A program made the position numbers and the translations under genes. This document shows, piece after piece, positions 7,651-15,259 of a stretch of 26,388 nt of DNA. Below the pieces are notes generated by a model, which had not been told where the DNA came from, ran no database searches, and saw only the letters and a list, made by a program, of their open reading frames with translations. Every line of letters begins with the position of its first letter. The first letter of the stretch is position 1. The DNA is taken from positions 1-26,388 of the forward strand of contig JADBKA010000045.1 of assembly GCA_014896635.1 (NCBI GenBank), read 5' to 3'. This DNA is from Ktedonobacteraceae bacterium. GTDB lineage: Bacteria > Chloroflexota > Ktedonobacteria > Ktedonobacterales > Ktedonobacteraceae.

Positions 7651-9063
7651 TTATCCCTCCACGTTGCAGGCTGAGGAGCCAAAAATGCGCGTCAGTGTCG
7701 GCTCGATCTTATTGCAGTGTGGGATGATCACTTGCTGGTTGGAGCCTGCTGAGGGGTCGTAGACGTTGGCATAATGGCCGAAATCCTGATCTCCCTGTCC
7801 AGGTCCAAGTGTGATACGCTGGATCGAAGAAGCGGAGAGCGTGCGTCCAAAATTGGCAAAGTCGATCATTTCCTGTTCACTCAGATCGGTATAGACCTGT
7901 CCCGTCAGATCCTTGATCAGCGCCGGCAGATTATTCACGATACTTGCTACTGTTAACTTCTGTCTCAGCGCCTGGAGCACCTGCTGCTGGCGCTGCGTGC
8001 GCCCGATATCGCCTACCAGGTCTGCGTGCCGTGAGCGCACGTATTCCAGCGCCTGTTCCCCGTTGAGGTGCTGTGGTCCCGGCGCGATATAGAGACGTTT
8101 GTAGGCGTAGGGATCGTTCGGGTTGGCGTTTTTGCCGGTATCGTCTGGGTAGGCATCATCCACAATCGGGTGAGTGACATCAATATCTACCCCGCCCAGT
8201 GTGTCGATCACCTTCGCAAAGCCGCTTAATCCTACCCAGGCATAGCGATCAATCACGATCCCGTAATCCTGTTCAATCGTTGTGCGCGCCAGGCGTACAC
8301 CGCTCTCAAACTTGTCATCGCGGTTGACTCCTAGCAGGAACGCCTGGTCAATCTTATGCATACCTCCGATCTGTGGCACGAACACCCAGGAATCGCGGGG
8401 AATGGAGACGAGGTAGACGCTGCCAGCCTGCGGGTCGATATGCACCACCATCATTACCTGCGTCAGAACGGCAGGGAAGCGGTATTTCTGATCATTGTCG
8501 CTACCAAGCAGCAGAATGTTCCAGGAACGTCCCTGGATGCCGTTATAGCTCGGAACGGCATTGGCAGGCTCGCCCTCTCCTCTACTAACCGGGCGGATGA
8601 AATTTGTCAGTGGCTGGTGTATAGTGGTGTAGTAGTAGCTAAATGCGAGAACACCTGCAAAGATTACCAGAAACACCGCGAAGAAGATCAGCGCGGTGCG
8701 CGTCGGGTTGATCTTGCGTTTTCGCCGCCGTCCGTGCTGCCCGCGCTTAGTGGGAAGAGGCGGCAGCGAAGGAATCGGCAGTGGCGCCGGGGTGTGCGGT
8801 GGAGTGGGTGGGACGTAGGGACCACGATGTTTCTGCTGCTGGCCCTCTGAGGCACCTGCCGCGAATCGTCGAGGATAGGTGGGAGAGGGAGGGAGCGTGG
8901 ATGTGGATGAAAGGTCAGGAGGCATATAGGGGCCGCGCGGGCGATAGGGCTGCGCATCCGGCTGCTGTGGTCGAGGCTGATCCGATTGTCGAGAGGCAGG
9001 CTCTTGCAGTGGAGGATTATTCTTCCTTTGTGGCTGCAACTTTTCTGTTGACTCGTCATCCAT
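7651..9063 (-). CDS. LytR-CpsA-Psr (LCP) family cell-wall glycopolymer transferase
   Basis: The protein has 470 residues. Residues 1-120 are a Pro/Gln/Arg-rich cytoplasmic tail with two RGPYxPP motifs (43-49 and 80-86) and a basic patch (RRRKRK). A single membrane segment follows (about 122-143). The extracytoplasmic LCP domain starts at WNILLLGSD (181-189). It includes VYLVSIPRDSWV (221-224 is IPRD), GGMHKIDQAFLLG, GGVDIDV and LEYVRSRHAD with the later GDIGRTQRQQ. LCP enzymes transfer undecaprenyl-linked glycopolymers to peptidoglycan or to proteins. Several paralogues per genome are usual, so the exact substrate is unknown. It ends 26 bp from the convergent GAF regulator gene. A promoter at 9210-9238 on the minus strand fits this gene. 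Confidence 0.9.
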   Translation of the reverse strand: MDDESTEKLQPQRKNNPPLQEPASRQSDQPRPQQPDAQPYRPRGPYMPPDLSSTSTLPPSPTYPRRFAAGASEGQQQKHRGPYVPPTPPHTPAPLPIPSLPPLPTKRGQHGRRRKRKINPTRTALIFFAVFLVIFAGVLAFSYYYTTIHQPLTNFIRPVSRGEGEPANAVPSYNGIQGRSWNILLLGSDNDQKYRFPAVLTQVMMVVHIDPQAGSVYLVSIPRDSWVFVPQIGGMHKIDQAFLLGVNRDDKFESGVRLARTTIEQDYGIVIDRYAWVGLSGFAKVIDTLGGVDIDVTHPIVDDAYPDDTGKNANPNDPYAYKRLYIAPGPQHLNGEQALEYVRSRHADLVGDIGRTQRQQQVLQALRQKLTVASIVNNLPALIKDLTGQVYTDLSEQEMIDFANFGRTLSASSIQRITLGPGQGDQDFGHYANVYDPSAGSNQQVIIPHCNKIEPTLTRIFGSSACNVEG

Positions 9064-9123
9064 GATAGCTCGATCCCTTACAGCATCCCTTTGTTGAAGA
9101 GGGGTGTGAACATTGCTATCTCT

Positions 9124-9136
9124 GCCAGTAACTGGC
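9124..9136. promoter_or_regulatory. Palindrome GCCAGTAACTGGC in the divergent region
   Basis: This is a perfect 6-bp inverted repeat around one base, about 60 bp upstream of the LCP start codon. It falls between the LCP promoter and its gene, so it could be an operator in the LCP leader or a chance palindrome. Confidence 0.25.
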
Positions 9137-9164
9137 CTGTACTGGAAATGCCCTCATCAAAGAG

Positions 9165-9193
9165 TTTCAATATGCCAATAGGCATAGTATAAC
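9165..9193 (+). promoter_or_regulatory. Promoter of the M24 peptidase gene with a palindrome filling its spacer
   Basis: TTTCAA (9165-9170) and TATAAC (9188-9193) are 17 bp apart, giving a plausible -35/-10 pair. The spacer holds the perfect inverted repeat TATGCCAATAGGCATA (9171-9186). An operator in this place is typical of regulators that act between -35 and -10, such as the MerR class or steric repressors. No regulator for it is seen nearby. Confidence 0.45.
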
Positions 9194-9209
9194 CCAGACG
9201 AAGCAGAAA

Positions 9210-9238
9210 AATATAGCCCGAATCACAATTTTGAGCAA
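9210..9238 (-). promoter_or_regulatory. Probable promoter of the LCP gene
   Basis: On the minus strand, TTGCTC (9233-9238) and TATATT (9210-9215) are separated by exactly 17 bp. The -10 matches five of six consensus bases; the -35 is weaker. It would give a leader of about 140 nt before the LCP start codon. Confidence 0.4.
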
Positions 9239-9267
9239 TTCTTGAGGAATGCAAGGAGGATTTTTCG

Positions 9268-10449
9268 ATGGAGCTGGAACACATTCAACAGGAACTGCGA
9301 GCCGCACAGCTGGATGGCTGGCTGTTTTACGATTTTCGCCAGTCCAATCCCATCGCGTATCAGGTGCTTGGTCTCTCACTGCAAGATTTTTACAGCCGCC
9401 GCTGGCTCTATTTTATTCCGGCAGAAGGCGCTCCCACTGCTATCGTCAGTGCGGTTGAGTCGCATGTGCTTGGCGCGCTGCCAGGCCAGCGCCTGGTTTT
9501 TGGGACGTGGCAGGAACTCCACGAGCATATCCGGTCCTGCCTCAGGCCGGGCATGCGTATCGCAATGGAATACTCCCCGCAGAATGCCATTCCTTACATG
9601 GCGCGCGTTGATGCCGGGACAGTCGAGCTGGTGCGCTCTTGTGGCGTCGAAGTGGTCAGTTCGGCCAATCTCGCACAGCGTTTCCTGGCGCAGTTGGATC
9701 GCAAGCAGCTTGCCAGCCATCGTGAGGCCGGGCGACGCCTGATCGCTGCTAAAGACCGACTCTTTGCCGAACTGGGCGACGACCTGCGCAGCAGACGCGC
9801 GCTTGACGAATATCAGGTGCAGCAGCGTTTTGCTGCGCTCATCGAACAAAGCGGCCTGGCGCTCTCAGAGCCGCCGCACGTCGCTGTCAATGCCAACGCC
9901 AGCAATCCCCATTACGAGCCGACTGCTGGCCGGCATAGTCCCATCCGGCGTGGCGACCTGGTGCTTTTCGATTTCTGGGCGCGCCTGCCGCAGCCTGATG
10001 CCGTCTATGCCGACTATACCTGGATGGCCTTTGCCGGCACAGAGGACGAGATCCCGCCGCGCCAGCATGCGATTTTTACTCTGGTCAAAAAGGCACGTGA
10101 TTCGGCCATCGCTTTTGTACGCGAGCGCGTGGCGGCACATCAGGCTGTCGAGGGCCGGCAGGTTGATGATGTTGCACGCGGTATCATTGCCAGGGCTGGC
10201 TATGGCGACTACTTCGTACATCGTACAGGCCATAACATCGGCATCTTCCTGCACGGCAATGGTGCGAACCTCGATAATTTTGAGACGCAGGATGATCGTC
10301 TGCTGCTGCCCTTCACCTGCTGCTCCGTTGAGCCGGGCATCTACTTGCCGGAATTTGGTATCCGCAGTGAGGTCAACCTGCTGATTCTGGAAGATGATGC
10401 TGAAGTCACCGGCACGCCTGTTCAGGAGCAGATTGTGGCGCTGATGTAG
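9268..10449 (+). CDS. M24 family metallopeptidase (aminopeptidase P / Xaa-Pro dipeptidase-like)
   Basis: The protein has 393 residues: an N-terminal creatinase-like domain followed by the pita-bread M24 fold from about residue 155. The five metal ligands can be read in order. They are Asp in LVLFDFW, Asp in VYADYTW, His in FVHRTGHNIG, Glu in CSVEPGIYLPEFG and Glu in IRSEVNLL. The enzyme would remove N-terminal residues next to proline, or cleave Xaa-Pro dipeptides, in the cytoplasm with two Mn, Co or Zn ions. AGGAGG at 9254-9259 is 8 nt before ATG 9268 and fixes the start. It is transcribed divergently from the LCP gene. Substrate preference cannot be told from the sequence. Confidence 0.88.
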   Translation: MELEHIQQELRAAQLDGWLFYDFRQSNPIAYQVLGLSLQDFYSRRWLYFIPAEGAPTAIVSAVESHVLGALPGQRLVFGTWQELHEHIRSCLRPGMRIAMEYSPQNAIPYMARVDAGTVELVRSCGVEVVSSANLAQRFLAQLDRKQLASHREAGRRLIAAKDRLFAELGDDLRSRRALDEYQVQQRFAALIEQSGLALSEPPHVAVNANASNPHYEPTAGRHSPIRRGDLVLFDFWARLPQPDAVYADYTWMAFAGTEDEIPPRQHAIFTLVKKARDSAIAFVRERVAAHQAVEGRQVDDVARGIIARAGYGDYFVHRTGHNIGIFLHGNGANLDNFETQDDRLLLPFTCCSVEPGIYLPEFGIRSEVNLLILEDDAEVTGTPVQEQIVALM

Positions 10450-10562
10450 CCTGAGAAAAAGGGAGGTGCCAGCGACTACTACAACCCGCATTCCCCTCTG
10501 GCGTATATACAGGTGAGAAATAATCAGCGATCATAACGTACAGGAGACGAGAGGGCGAGCGA

Positions 10563-10634
10563 TTCCCTGCCAGAGGGAACATGCCGAGGTCCTTTCTCAG
10601 GGAGAGATCCGGTTAACGGGGAAGGTGAACCCGT
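10563..10634 (+). promoter_or_regulatory. Two small hairpins in the leader of the zinc-finger gene
   Basis: TTCCCT (10563-10568) pairs with AGGGAA (10574-10579), and ACGGG (10616-10620) with CCCGT (10630-10634). Both lie in the 221-bp gap before the gene starting at 10671. They are short and their role is unknown. No convincing promoter was found in the gap. Confidence 0.25.
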
Positions 10635-10670
10635 CCCGCTCCTGCCTGTGAACAATGGAGGCATATACTC

Positions 10671-12197
10671 ATGAGTGATTCGTGGGAACCAAAACCAGAG
10701 ACAAACGGGGGTACAGAACTGCCGGGACAGGATGAGATAGATAAGCGCCTGGAAGAGATCAAGCGCATTGTCATGCAGGGCGCAAGCGAAGCCCAGGTAC
10801 GCATCAAGCGTGCTGTCGATAGTGCCAGTGCCTATCTTCAGCAGACACAGACAACACCGGCACCCCGCCAGGCGACAAGCGTAGAGGAGCATCGTATTCG
10901 CCAGCTTGTCAATATGTGGAGCGATAAGAACTGGCGTGTGGCGCGCGAGCTTGGCTCGTATATGGATGTGGTATCCTGGAGCACGGATGAGGTCTGGGAG
11001 GCCACACTGCAAACGCGCTGGGAGACGCGCAGTATGGAGGTGGCAACAGAGCCATATACAGGCCGTCCTGCCGGTATACCGCAGCCGCTGCTGCCTGTCT
11101 GGGACTATGAACTGCCCGAAGTTGTGGGGTTGAAGGCTCCCGAAACGCGCACACGCCTCGCGGGACTCGATGAAGTCGTGGCCTGTACCAACTGTAATGG
11201 CACCGGGCGCGCGCTGTGCAGCAACTGCTCAGGGCGTGGCTGGATCGTCTGTCCTGATTGTAAGGGACGGACAAAAATACGCTGTGCGACCTGTCGTGGA
11301 CGCGGCTATGTTGCCGACTGGACGGTCAAAGAGAAAAAGCCTTTCTTCCGCCGTCAGGCAGAGAACGTTGCCAGCTCAGTCGGCGGCAAAGTGGCCGACA
11401 TGTTCGAGAATATCCGGCTGCAAGGCGTGCCTATACCCAATCCGCTGGACGCCGATCCGGCCGCTAAAGGTCCGACGGTCCCCTGTCCCGATTGCATCAA
11501 TGGAGAGGTGGACTGCACTTGCGGCAATGGCAAACGGGTATGCGCCGTCTGCCAGGGCGCGAGAATGTCACTCTGCAATGCCTGTGGGGGAACCGGTAAA
11601 CTGGTGCGTCACAGCGACATTGTACGCCGCTTCGATTTGCGCACCGCAACGCGCATCATAGGCGCCTGTCCTATCCCACAGCAGCAATTGACGAAAGCCG
11701 ATGGCGAGCTGGTCTATAATGCTGAGGTTAATGAGATGCTCCATCCAGAGGCGCCACCGGAACGTGTGCCGCTGGACGTCTGGCAGACAACTGTCGCTCT
11801 GGTTGCAGAGGAAAGCCAGGCGCCCACCAGAACGGGCGTCGAGCCGCAAGCATCTTCACGACCTACCCTGCAAGTGATCGAGCTGGTGCGTATCCCTTAT
11901 ACGAAAGTGCTGTATCGCTATGCCGATCAGGACTACCTGCTCTACATCTACGACTGTGAAGGACACGAGAAATTCTTTGCGGATCGCTACCCGGCCCGCT
12001 GGGATCGTATTGAGCGGCTCGTCAAGGCCATTTCCAGCGATCTGCTGGCGCCCATGCAACCAGGACCGGGCATGCCCCCGAATCCAGAAAGACCTTATTC
12101 CTCTTATGGGCAGAGCAATGATCGCGCATCTTCCGATGTTCCTTCTTACTCGATCACCGAAGAGAAAGATGATGACAACCAGCCAGAAAAGCAGTAG
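10671..12197 (+). CDS. Protein of unknown function with two DnaJ-type CxxCxGxG zinc-finger clusters
   Basis: The 508-residue protein starts at ATG 10671 with GGAGG at 10657-10661. Residues 1-60 are charged and partly helical. Cluster 1 (about 172-215) has CTNCNGTG, CSNCSGRG, CPDCKGR and CATCRGRG. Cluster 2 (about 272-312) has CPDCINGE, CTCGNGK, CAVCQGAR and CNACGGTG. An Arg/Lys-rich linker separates the clusters. The C-terminal part (about 400-460) looks like a compact alpha/beta fold, and the last 45 residues are disordered and acidic. There is no J domain, so it is not DnaJ. Similar arrays occur in SSUH2-like proteins of unknown function. Zinc binding and a protein- or nucleic-acid-binding role are inferred. 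No signal peptide or membrane segment is seen. Confidence 0.8.
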   Translation: MSDSWEPKPETNGGTELPGQDEIDKRLEEIKRIVMQGASEAQVRIKRAVDSASAYLQQTQTTPAPRQATSVEEHRIRQLVNMWSDKNWRVARELGSYMDVVSWSTDEVWEATLQTRWETRSMEVATEPYTGRPAGIPQPLLPVWDYELPEVVGLKAPETRTRLAGLDEVVACTNCNGTGRALCSNCSGRGWIVCPDCKGRTKIRCATCRGRGYVADWTVKEKKPFFRRQAENVASSVGGKVADMFENIRLQGVPIPNPLDADPAAKGPTVPCPDCINGEVDCTCGNGKRVCAVCQGARMSLCNACGGTGKLVRHSDIVRRFDLRTATRIIGACPIPQQQLTKADGELVYNAEVNEMLHPEAPPERVPLDVWQTTVALVAEESQAPTRTGVEPQASSRPTLQVIELVRIPYTKVLYRYADQDYLLYIYDCEGHEKFFADRYPARWDRIERLVKAISSDLLAPMQPGPGMPPNPERPYSSYGQSNDRASSDVPSYSITEEKDDDNQPEKQ

Positions 12198-12219
12198 TTC
12201 TCTCTTCCTGTACAGAATA

Positions 12220-12240
12220 GGGCGACCCTGACGGTCGCCC
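12220..12240 (+). terminator. Hairpin after the zinc-finger gene
   Basis: GGGCGACC (12220-12227) and GGTCGCCC (12233-12240) form a perfect 8-bp GC-rich stem with a 5-nt loop, 22 bp after the stop codon. No T-run follows, so it may stop transcription inefficiently or act in both directions. Confidence 0.55.
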
Positions 12241-12253
12241 TGGCCCATCCCTA

Positions 12254-12370
12254 ATATCAAATCCGGTTAAATAGTGATCATTAGCGTGGGGGTCCAGGGG
12301 GCCGGCACGGCCCCCTGGCGGGGTCTGGGGTGTCCCCCCACATCAATCACTTTTTAAAAAGATTTGATAT
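12254..12370. repeat. MITE-like element with 10-bp terminal inverted repeats (repeat copy A)
   Basis: ATATCAAATC (12254-12263) and GATTTGATAT (12361-12370) are perfect inverted ends, 117 bp overall. If the ends are trimmed to TATCAAATC/GATTTGATA, both outer flanks read TAA, like a 3-bp target duplication. Inside is a perfect hairpin, CCAGGGGGCC with GGCCCCCTGG and loop GGCAC (about 12293-12317). An imperfect outer stem joins AGTGAT to ATCACT. The core GGGGTCCAG and CTGGCGGGG, with a following GTCCCC, also occurs near 21.1 kb and 16.7 kb. There is no coding capacity, so transposition would need enzymes in trans. Confidence 0.5.
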
Positions 12371-12419
12371 AAAAATCTACAGGTTTATGATATCTGTAAG
12401 GATGGCAGATCTTCTGTTT

Positions 12420-12559
12420 GGATGAGAGGCTCCTTTCCAGTATCAAAGCATTTCACTTTGCTCTGATACTCCCTTGCGTTCAGATGGGCAAGATGCTTGC
12501 GCATCTTGCCAGTCCCGCCGGTGGCGGGACGGATCTCGACGGGTATCAAGATTTCATCC
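12420..12559. other. Cluster of perfect hairpins in the convergent intergenic region
   Basis: Three hairpins stand in a row. GTATCAAAGC (12440-12449) pairs with GCTCTGATAC (12460-12469), with one mismatch. GGCAAGATGC (12487-12496) pairs perfectly with GCATCTTGCC (12501-12510). GTCCCGCC (12512-12519) pairs perfectly with GGCGGGAC (12523-12530). The short outer pair GGATGA/TCATCC (12420-12425 and 12554-12559) could close them into one multi-branched fold. The region lies between two converging genes, so it may be a two-way terminator, a BIME-like repeat or a small RNA. I see no promoter or open frame in it. Confidence 0.45.
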
Positions 12560-12629
12560 TATGGTGCTTTCAGAGAAGCAATATGGGATGACAGGATAAA
12601 GAATACTTTGTTCTGGATGTGCCGGCGCT

Positions 12630-13895
12630 TTAAACAACCCAGTGACCTAGCAGAAACAGCGTGAGCAGTACAAAAAGCGTCGCGCCTGAAACCATCCGGT
12701 ACGTCAATTGGAGAGGCTCGTATTCGCCCAGTCTTGCCAGCACAATAAAAGCCGGGAAAATTTCCAGCATATAGCGTCCCTGCGATTGAAGCGGGAATGC
12801 TATCCAGTTGATCGGCACTGACTGAAGGAACAGAAAAAGTGTGATCGCATAAAGACTGTAGGACAGGTAGGAGCGAGGGAACCGCCAGGGTCCGAAGAGG
12901 CCCAGAAGAATCAGCGTCAGTATCAGCAGCGTGGGAACCAGGTCGAGCAGATTATGCAACGCCTGAAAGCTCAACAGGCCGCTGCTATGCTTGATAGCGA
13001 AAAACGATTTCATGGCTCCCCACCAGGGAACGGTGAAATACCTTCCCCAGTGGCTCTGTGCATGTGAAAAGGCTAGTGCGTCGTCGAAGCGTGCATAGCA
13101 GTAGAACGCGAAAATACCCACGCCCAGCGGGATCAGGGCCATACTGATGGCGTTCGTCAGTTGTGGACGCAACGTTGTCCAGCGGAACTCGTGCTGGCGT
13201 AGATATTCATAGCAGAAAGGCAGCAGTAGAAACACGCCCGCCGAGCGCGTCAGGCTCGCTCCCATGCCGAACAGGCCGGCCAGCCACCAGTGTCCCCGCC
13301 TGATGTGGTAGAAGCAGAGCAGCACCAGGCACAGGAAAAGCGATTCGTTGTAGGCCGCGAGAAAGAAAAAAGCTGTGGGGAACAGTGAAAGAAAGAGAAC
13401 CGTGCGCCTGGCCATCTCATGCTCGAAATCTTCACGCACCAATTGATAGAGGACAGTACACATGATCAACCCGGCGATATTAGAGATGAGCAAACCGGCG
13501 ATCAGCGGGCTGGTAACAAGCGGGGAGAGACCTTTGATCAGCAGCGGATAGAGCGGAAAAAAGGCGGTACGCCAGGATTCGGTATAGCCGTATGTGGCAA
13601 TATGAATGTAGTGTCCTGTATCCCAGTGATGCCACATCTCCCACAGTGTCTTAATACGCGCGTTTGAAGCATCAAAGTCATTGACCTGGAAGAGGATGAG
13701 AAGTATAGTGATAATGAAAACCGCCAGGTGTTGAGCAATATAGATCGGTAAGATTGCTTTCAGAGCTTCTGCCCATTTCTTCCACCAGACCTGTAGCATA
13801 TGGTTTTCTCGCTCTTTCGGGGGTGAAGGACTGTTAAGTAGCGCCGGGCCGCGAGGTTGGTTGGCGGCGCCACGAGAGGATGAGAAGAAGCGCAT
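12630..13895 (-). CDS. PIG-V-like GT-C mannosyltransferase, integral membrane (paralogue 1)
   Basis: The 421-residue protein has about eight to ten membrane segments. It shows the signature of GPI-mannosyltransferase-II-like (PIG-V) bacterial proteins: WHHWDTGHYIHIATYGY near the first loop, where the Asp is the expected GT-C catalytic residue. This is followed by WRTAFFPLYPLLIKGL and AAYNESLFL. Such enzymes take mannose from a polyprenyl-phosphate donor on the outer face of the membrane; acceptor and sugar are unknown here. The start at 13895 is supported by AGGAG about 10 nt upstream on the minus strand, although a later Met (MLQVWW) also exists. Its first 32 residues are basic and Pro-rich. 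It lies 83 bp downstream of a close paralogue, indicating tandem duplication. Confidence 0.8.
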   Translation of the reverse strand: MRFFSSSRGAANQPRGPALLNSPSPPKERENHMLQVWWKKWAEALKAILPIYIAQHLAVFIITILLILFQVNDFDASNARIKTLWEMWHHWDTGHYIHIATYGYTESWRTAFFPLYPLLIKGLSPLVTSPLIAGLLISNIAGLIMCTVLYQLVREDFEHEMARRTVLFLSLFPTAFFFLAAYNESLFLCLVLLCFYHIRRGHWWLAGLFGMGASLTRSAGVFLLLPFCYEYLRQHEFRWTTLRPQLTNAISMALIPLGVGIFAFYCYARFDDALAFSHAQSHWGRYFTVPWWGAMKSFFAIKHSSGLLSFQALHNLLDLVPTLLILTLILLGLFGPWRFPRSYLSYSLYAITLFLFLQSVPINWIAFPLQSQGRYMLEIFPAFIVLARLGEYEPLQLTYRMVSGATLFVLLTLFLLGHWVV

Positions 13896-13978
13896 AGTCT
13901 TTATACTCCTGTTTTGTCACAGATAGGTCTGCGGTCAGGTTATCAACGACAGGTACTCTTGATTCAAAAGAAGCTGTT

Positions 13979-15259
13979 TCAGGGAACCCAGCGATTGGTC
14001 AGAAATTGTGCGAGCAGGAAGAAGAACAAAGCTCCGGCAACAGCGAGATAGTTCACATGGACCATACGGTGCCTGCCGGCAGCCGCCAGCACAATAAAAG
14101 CCGGGAAAATCTCGATCATCAGGCGCCCTACCGATTGCAGCGGGATATCGGTTCTGGCAGCCACCGGTACAAGATGGATAAAGAGATAGAGTGTACCAGC
14201 ATAGATGCCATAGGCCCATTGCGAGCGCGAAAAGCGCCAGGGACCGATAAAGCCGAGTATAATCAGCGCCAGGATAAAAAGAGCCGGTAGCAGATCAGTC
14301 AGGTTGCGCAGGGGGTAGAAGCCGAGCAGACCGCTGCTGTGCAAAATCGTGCGCACCGAGCTGACCATGCCATACCAGGGCGCATGCAATTCGCGGTCCC
14401 AGTGTGCTTGCGCATGTGAAAATGCCAGTATATCACCAAAGCGTAGAAAGCAGTAAAGGGCAAAAATGCCGGTAGCAAGCGGCAGCAATGCTCCGGCTAG
14501 CACATCGAAACGCAGCTTTTTTAAGTGAAATTGATGCTGCTGCAAATATTCATAGCAGAAAGGCAGCAGCAGGAAGATTCCTGCTGAGCGCGTCAGGCAG
14601 GCAAGGAAGCCGAACACGCCCGCTGGCCACCACTGGCCCTGGCGCATGAAATAGAAGCTGAGCAGCACAAAGCAGAGAAAGAGCGATTCGTTGTAGCCTG
14701 CAATCAGGAAAAAGCCGGTGGGAAAAAACGAAAGGTAAAGGACGCTACGTTGTGCGCACTGCTCGTCGAAGTCTGCTGCAACCAAGCGGTAGAGCACCGC
14801 CAGCAGCACAAAATCGGCAACATTGGCGATGAGCAGGCTGGCAAAGAATGTTTTGTGGACAAGCAGGGTGAGGCCGTGAATCAGCAAAGGATAGAGTGGA
14901 AAGAAGGCAGTACGCCAGGCATCGATATAGCCATATGAGGCAATATAATCGAAATGCGTTGTATCCAGGCGATTCCACTGCTGCCAGAGCGTGTAAAGCG
15001 GCAGGCTCTGACGCCCAAAATCTCCCATTGTGAAGAGCACAGCCAGGACACTGATGACCAGGGCTGCCAGGTGAACGGCGATATACACTGGAAGGATCTG
15101 CCTGCACGCTGTGAGCCATTGAGCCGCGTGATGAGCGAAAGAGGCGCGCCATCGCTCCGCCAGCGGTTTGCGCGCCATTGTTCCGGCAATGCTGGCATGT
15201 CTCGCTTCGCTCATCGCTGATGGATGTGTCGTTGCAGATTTTGCATGTGATGACTTCAT
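13979..15259 (-). CDS. PIG-V-like GT-C mannosyltransferase, integral membrane (paralogue 2)
   Basis: The 426-residue membrane protein is co-linear with the product of the next gene. Shared blocks are ILPVYIAxHLA, WRTAFFPLYPLLI, YNESLFLC, LTRSAGxFLLLPFCYEYL, FSHAQxHW and GPWRF. The catalytic-loop region reads WNRLDTTHFDYIASYGY, with the Asp kept but GHY replaced by THF, a visible divergence from its sister. A basic, Ser/Ala-rich cytoplasmic leader of about 40 residues precedes the first membrane segment. The start ATG (15257-15259) overlaps the hisS stop as ATGA, so translation is probably coupled. The membrane acceptor is not known. A broader GT-C glycosyltransferase label is safe if the PIG-V assignment proves wrong. 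Confidence 0.78.
   Translation of the reverse strand: MKSSHAKSATTHPSAMSEARHASIAGTMARKPLAERWRASFAHHAAQWLTACRQILPVYIAVHLAALVISVLAVLFTMGDFGRQSLPLYTLWQQWNRLDTTHFDYIASYGYIDAWRTAFFPLYPLLIHGLTLLVHKTFFASLLIANVADFVLLAVLYRLVAADFDEQCAQRSVLYLSFFPTGFFLIAGYNESLFLCFVLLSFYFMRQGQWWPAGVFGFLACLTRSAGIFLLLPFCYEYLQQHQFHLKKLRFDVLAGALLPLATGIFALYCFLRFGDILAFSHAQAHWDRELHAPWYGMVSSVRTILHSSGLLGFYPLRNLTDLLPALFILALIILGFIGPWRFSRSQWAYGIYAGTLYLFIHLVPVAARTDIPLQSVGRLMIEIFPAFIVLAAAGRHRMVHVNYLAVAGALFFFLLAQFLTNRWVP

Noticed and set aside
8356..8850. 164-codon plus-strand frame within the LCP gene
   Set aside because: It is a shadow frame opposite a well-supported LCP domain.
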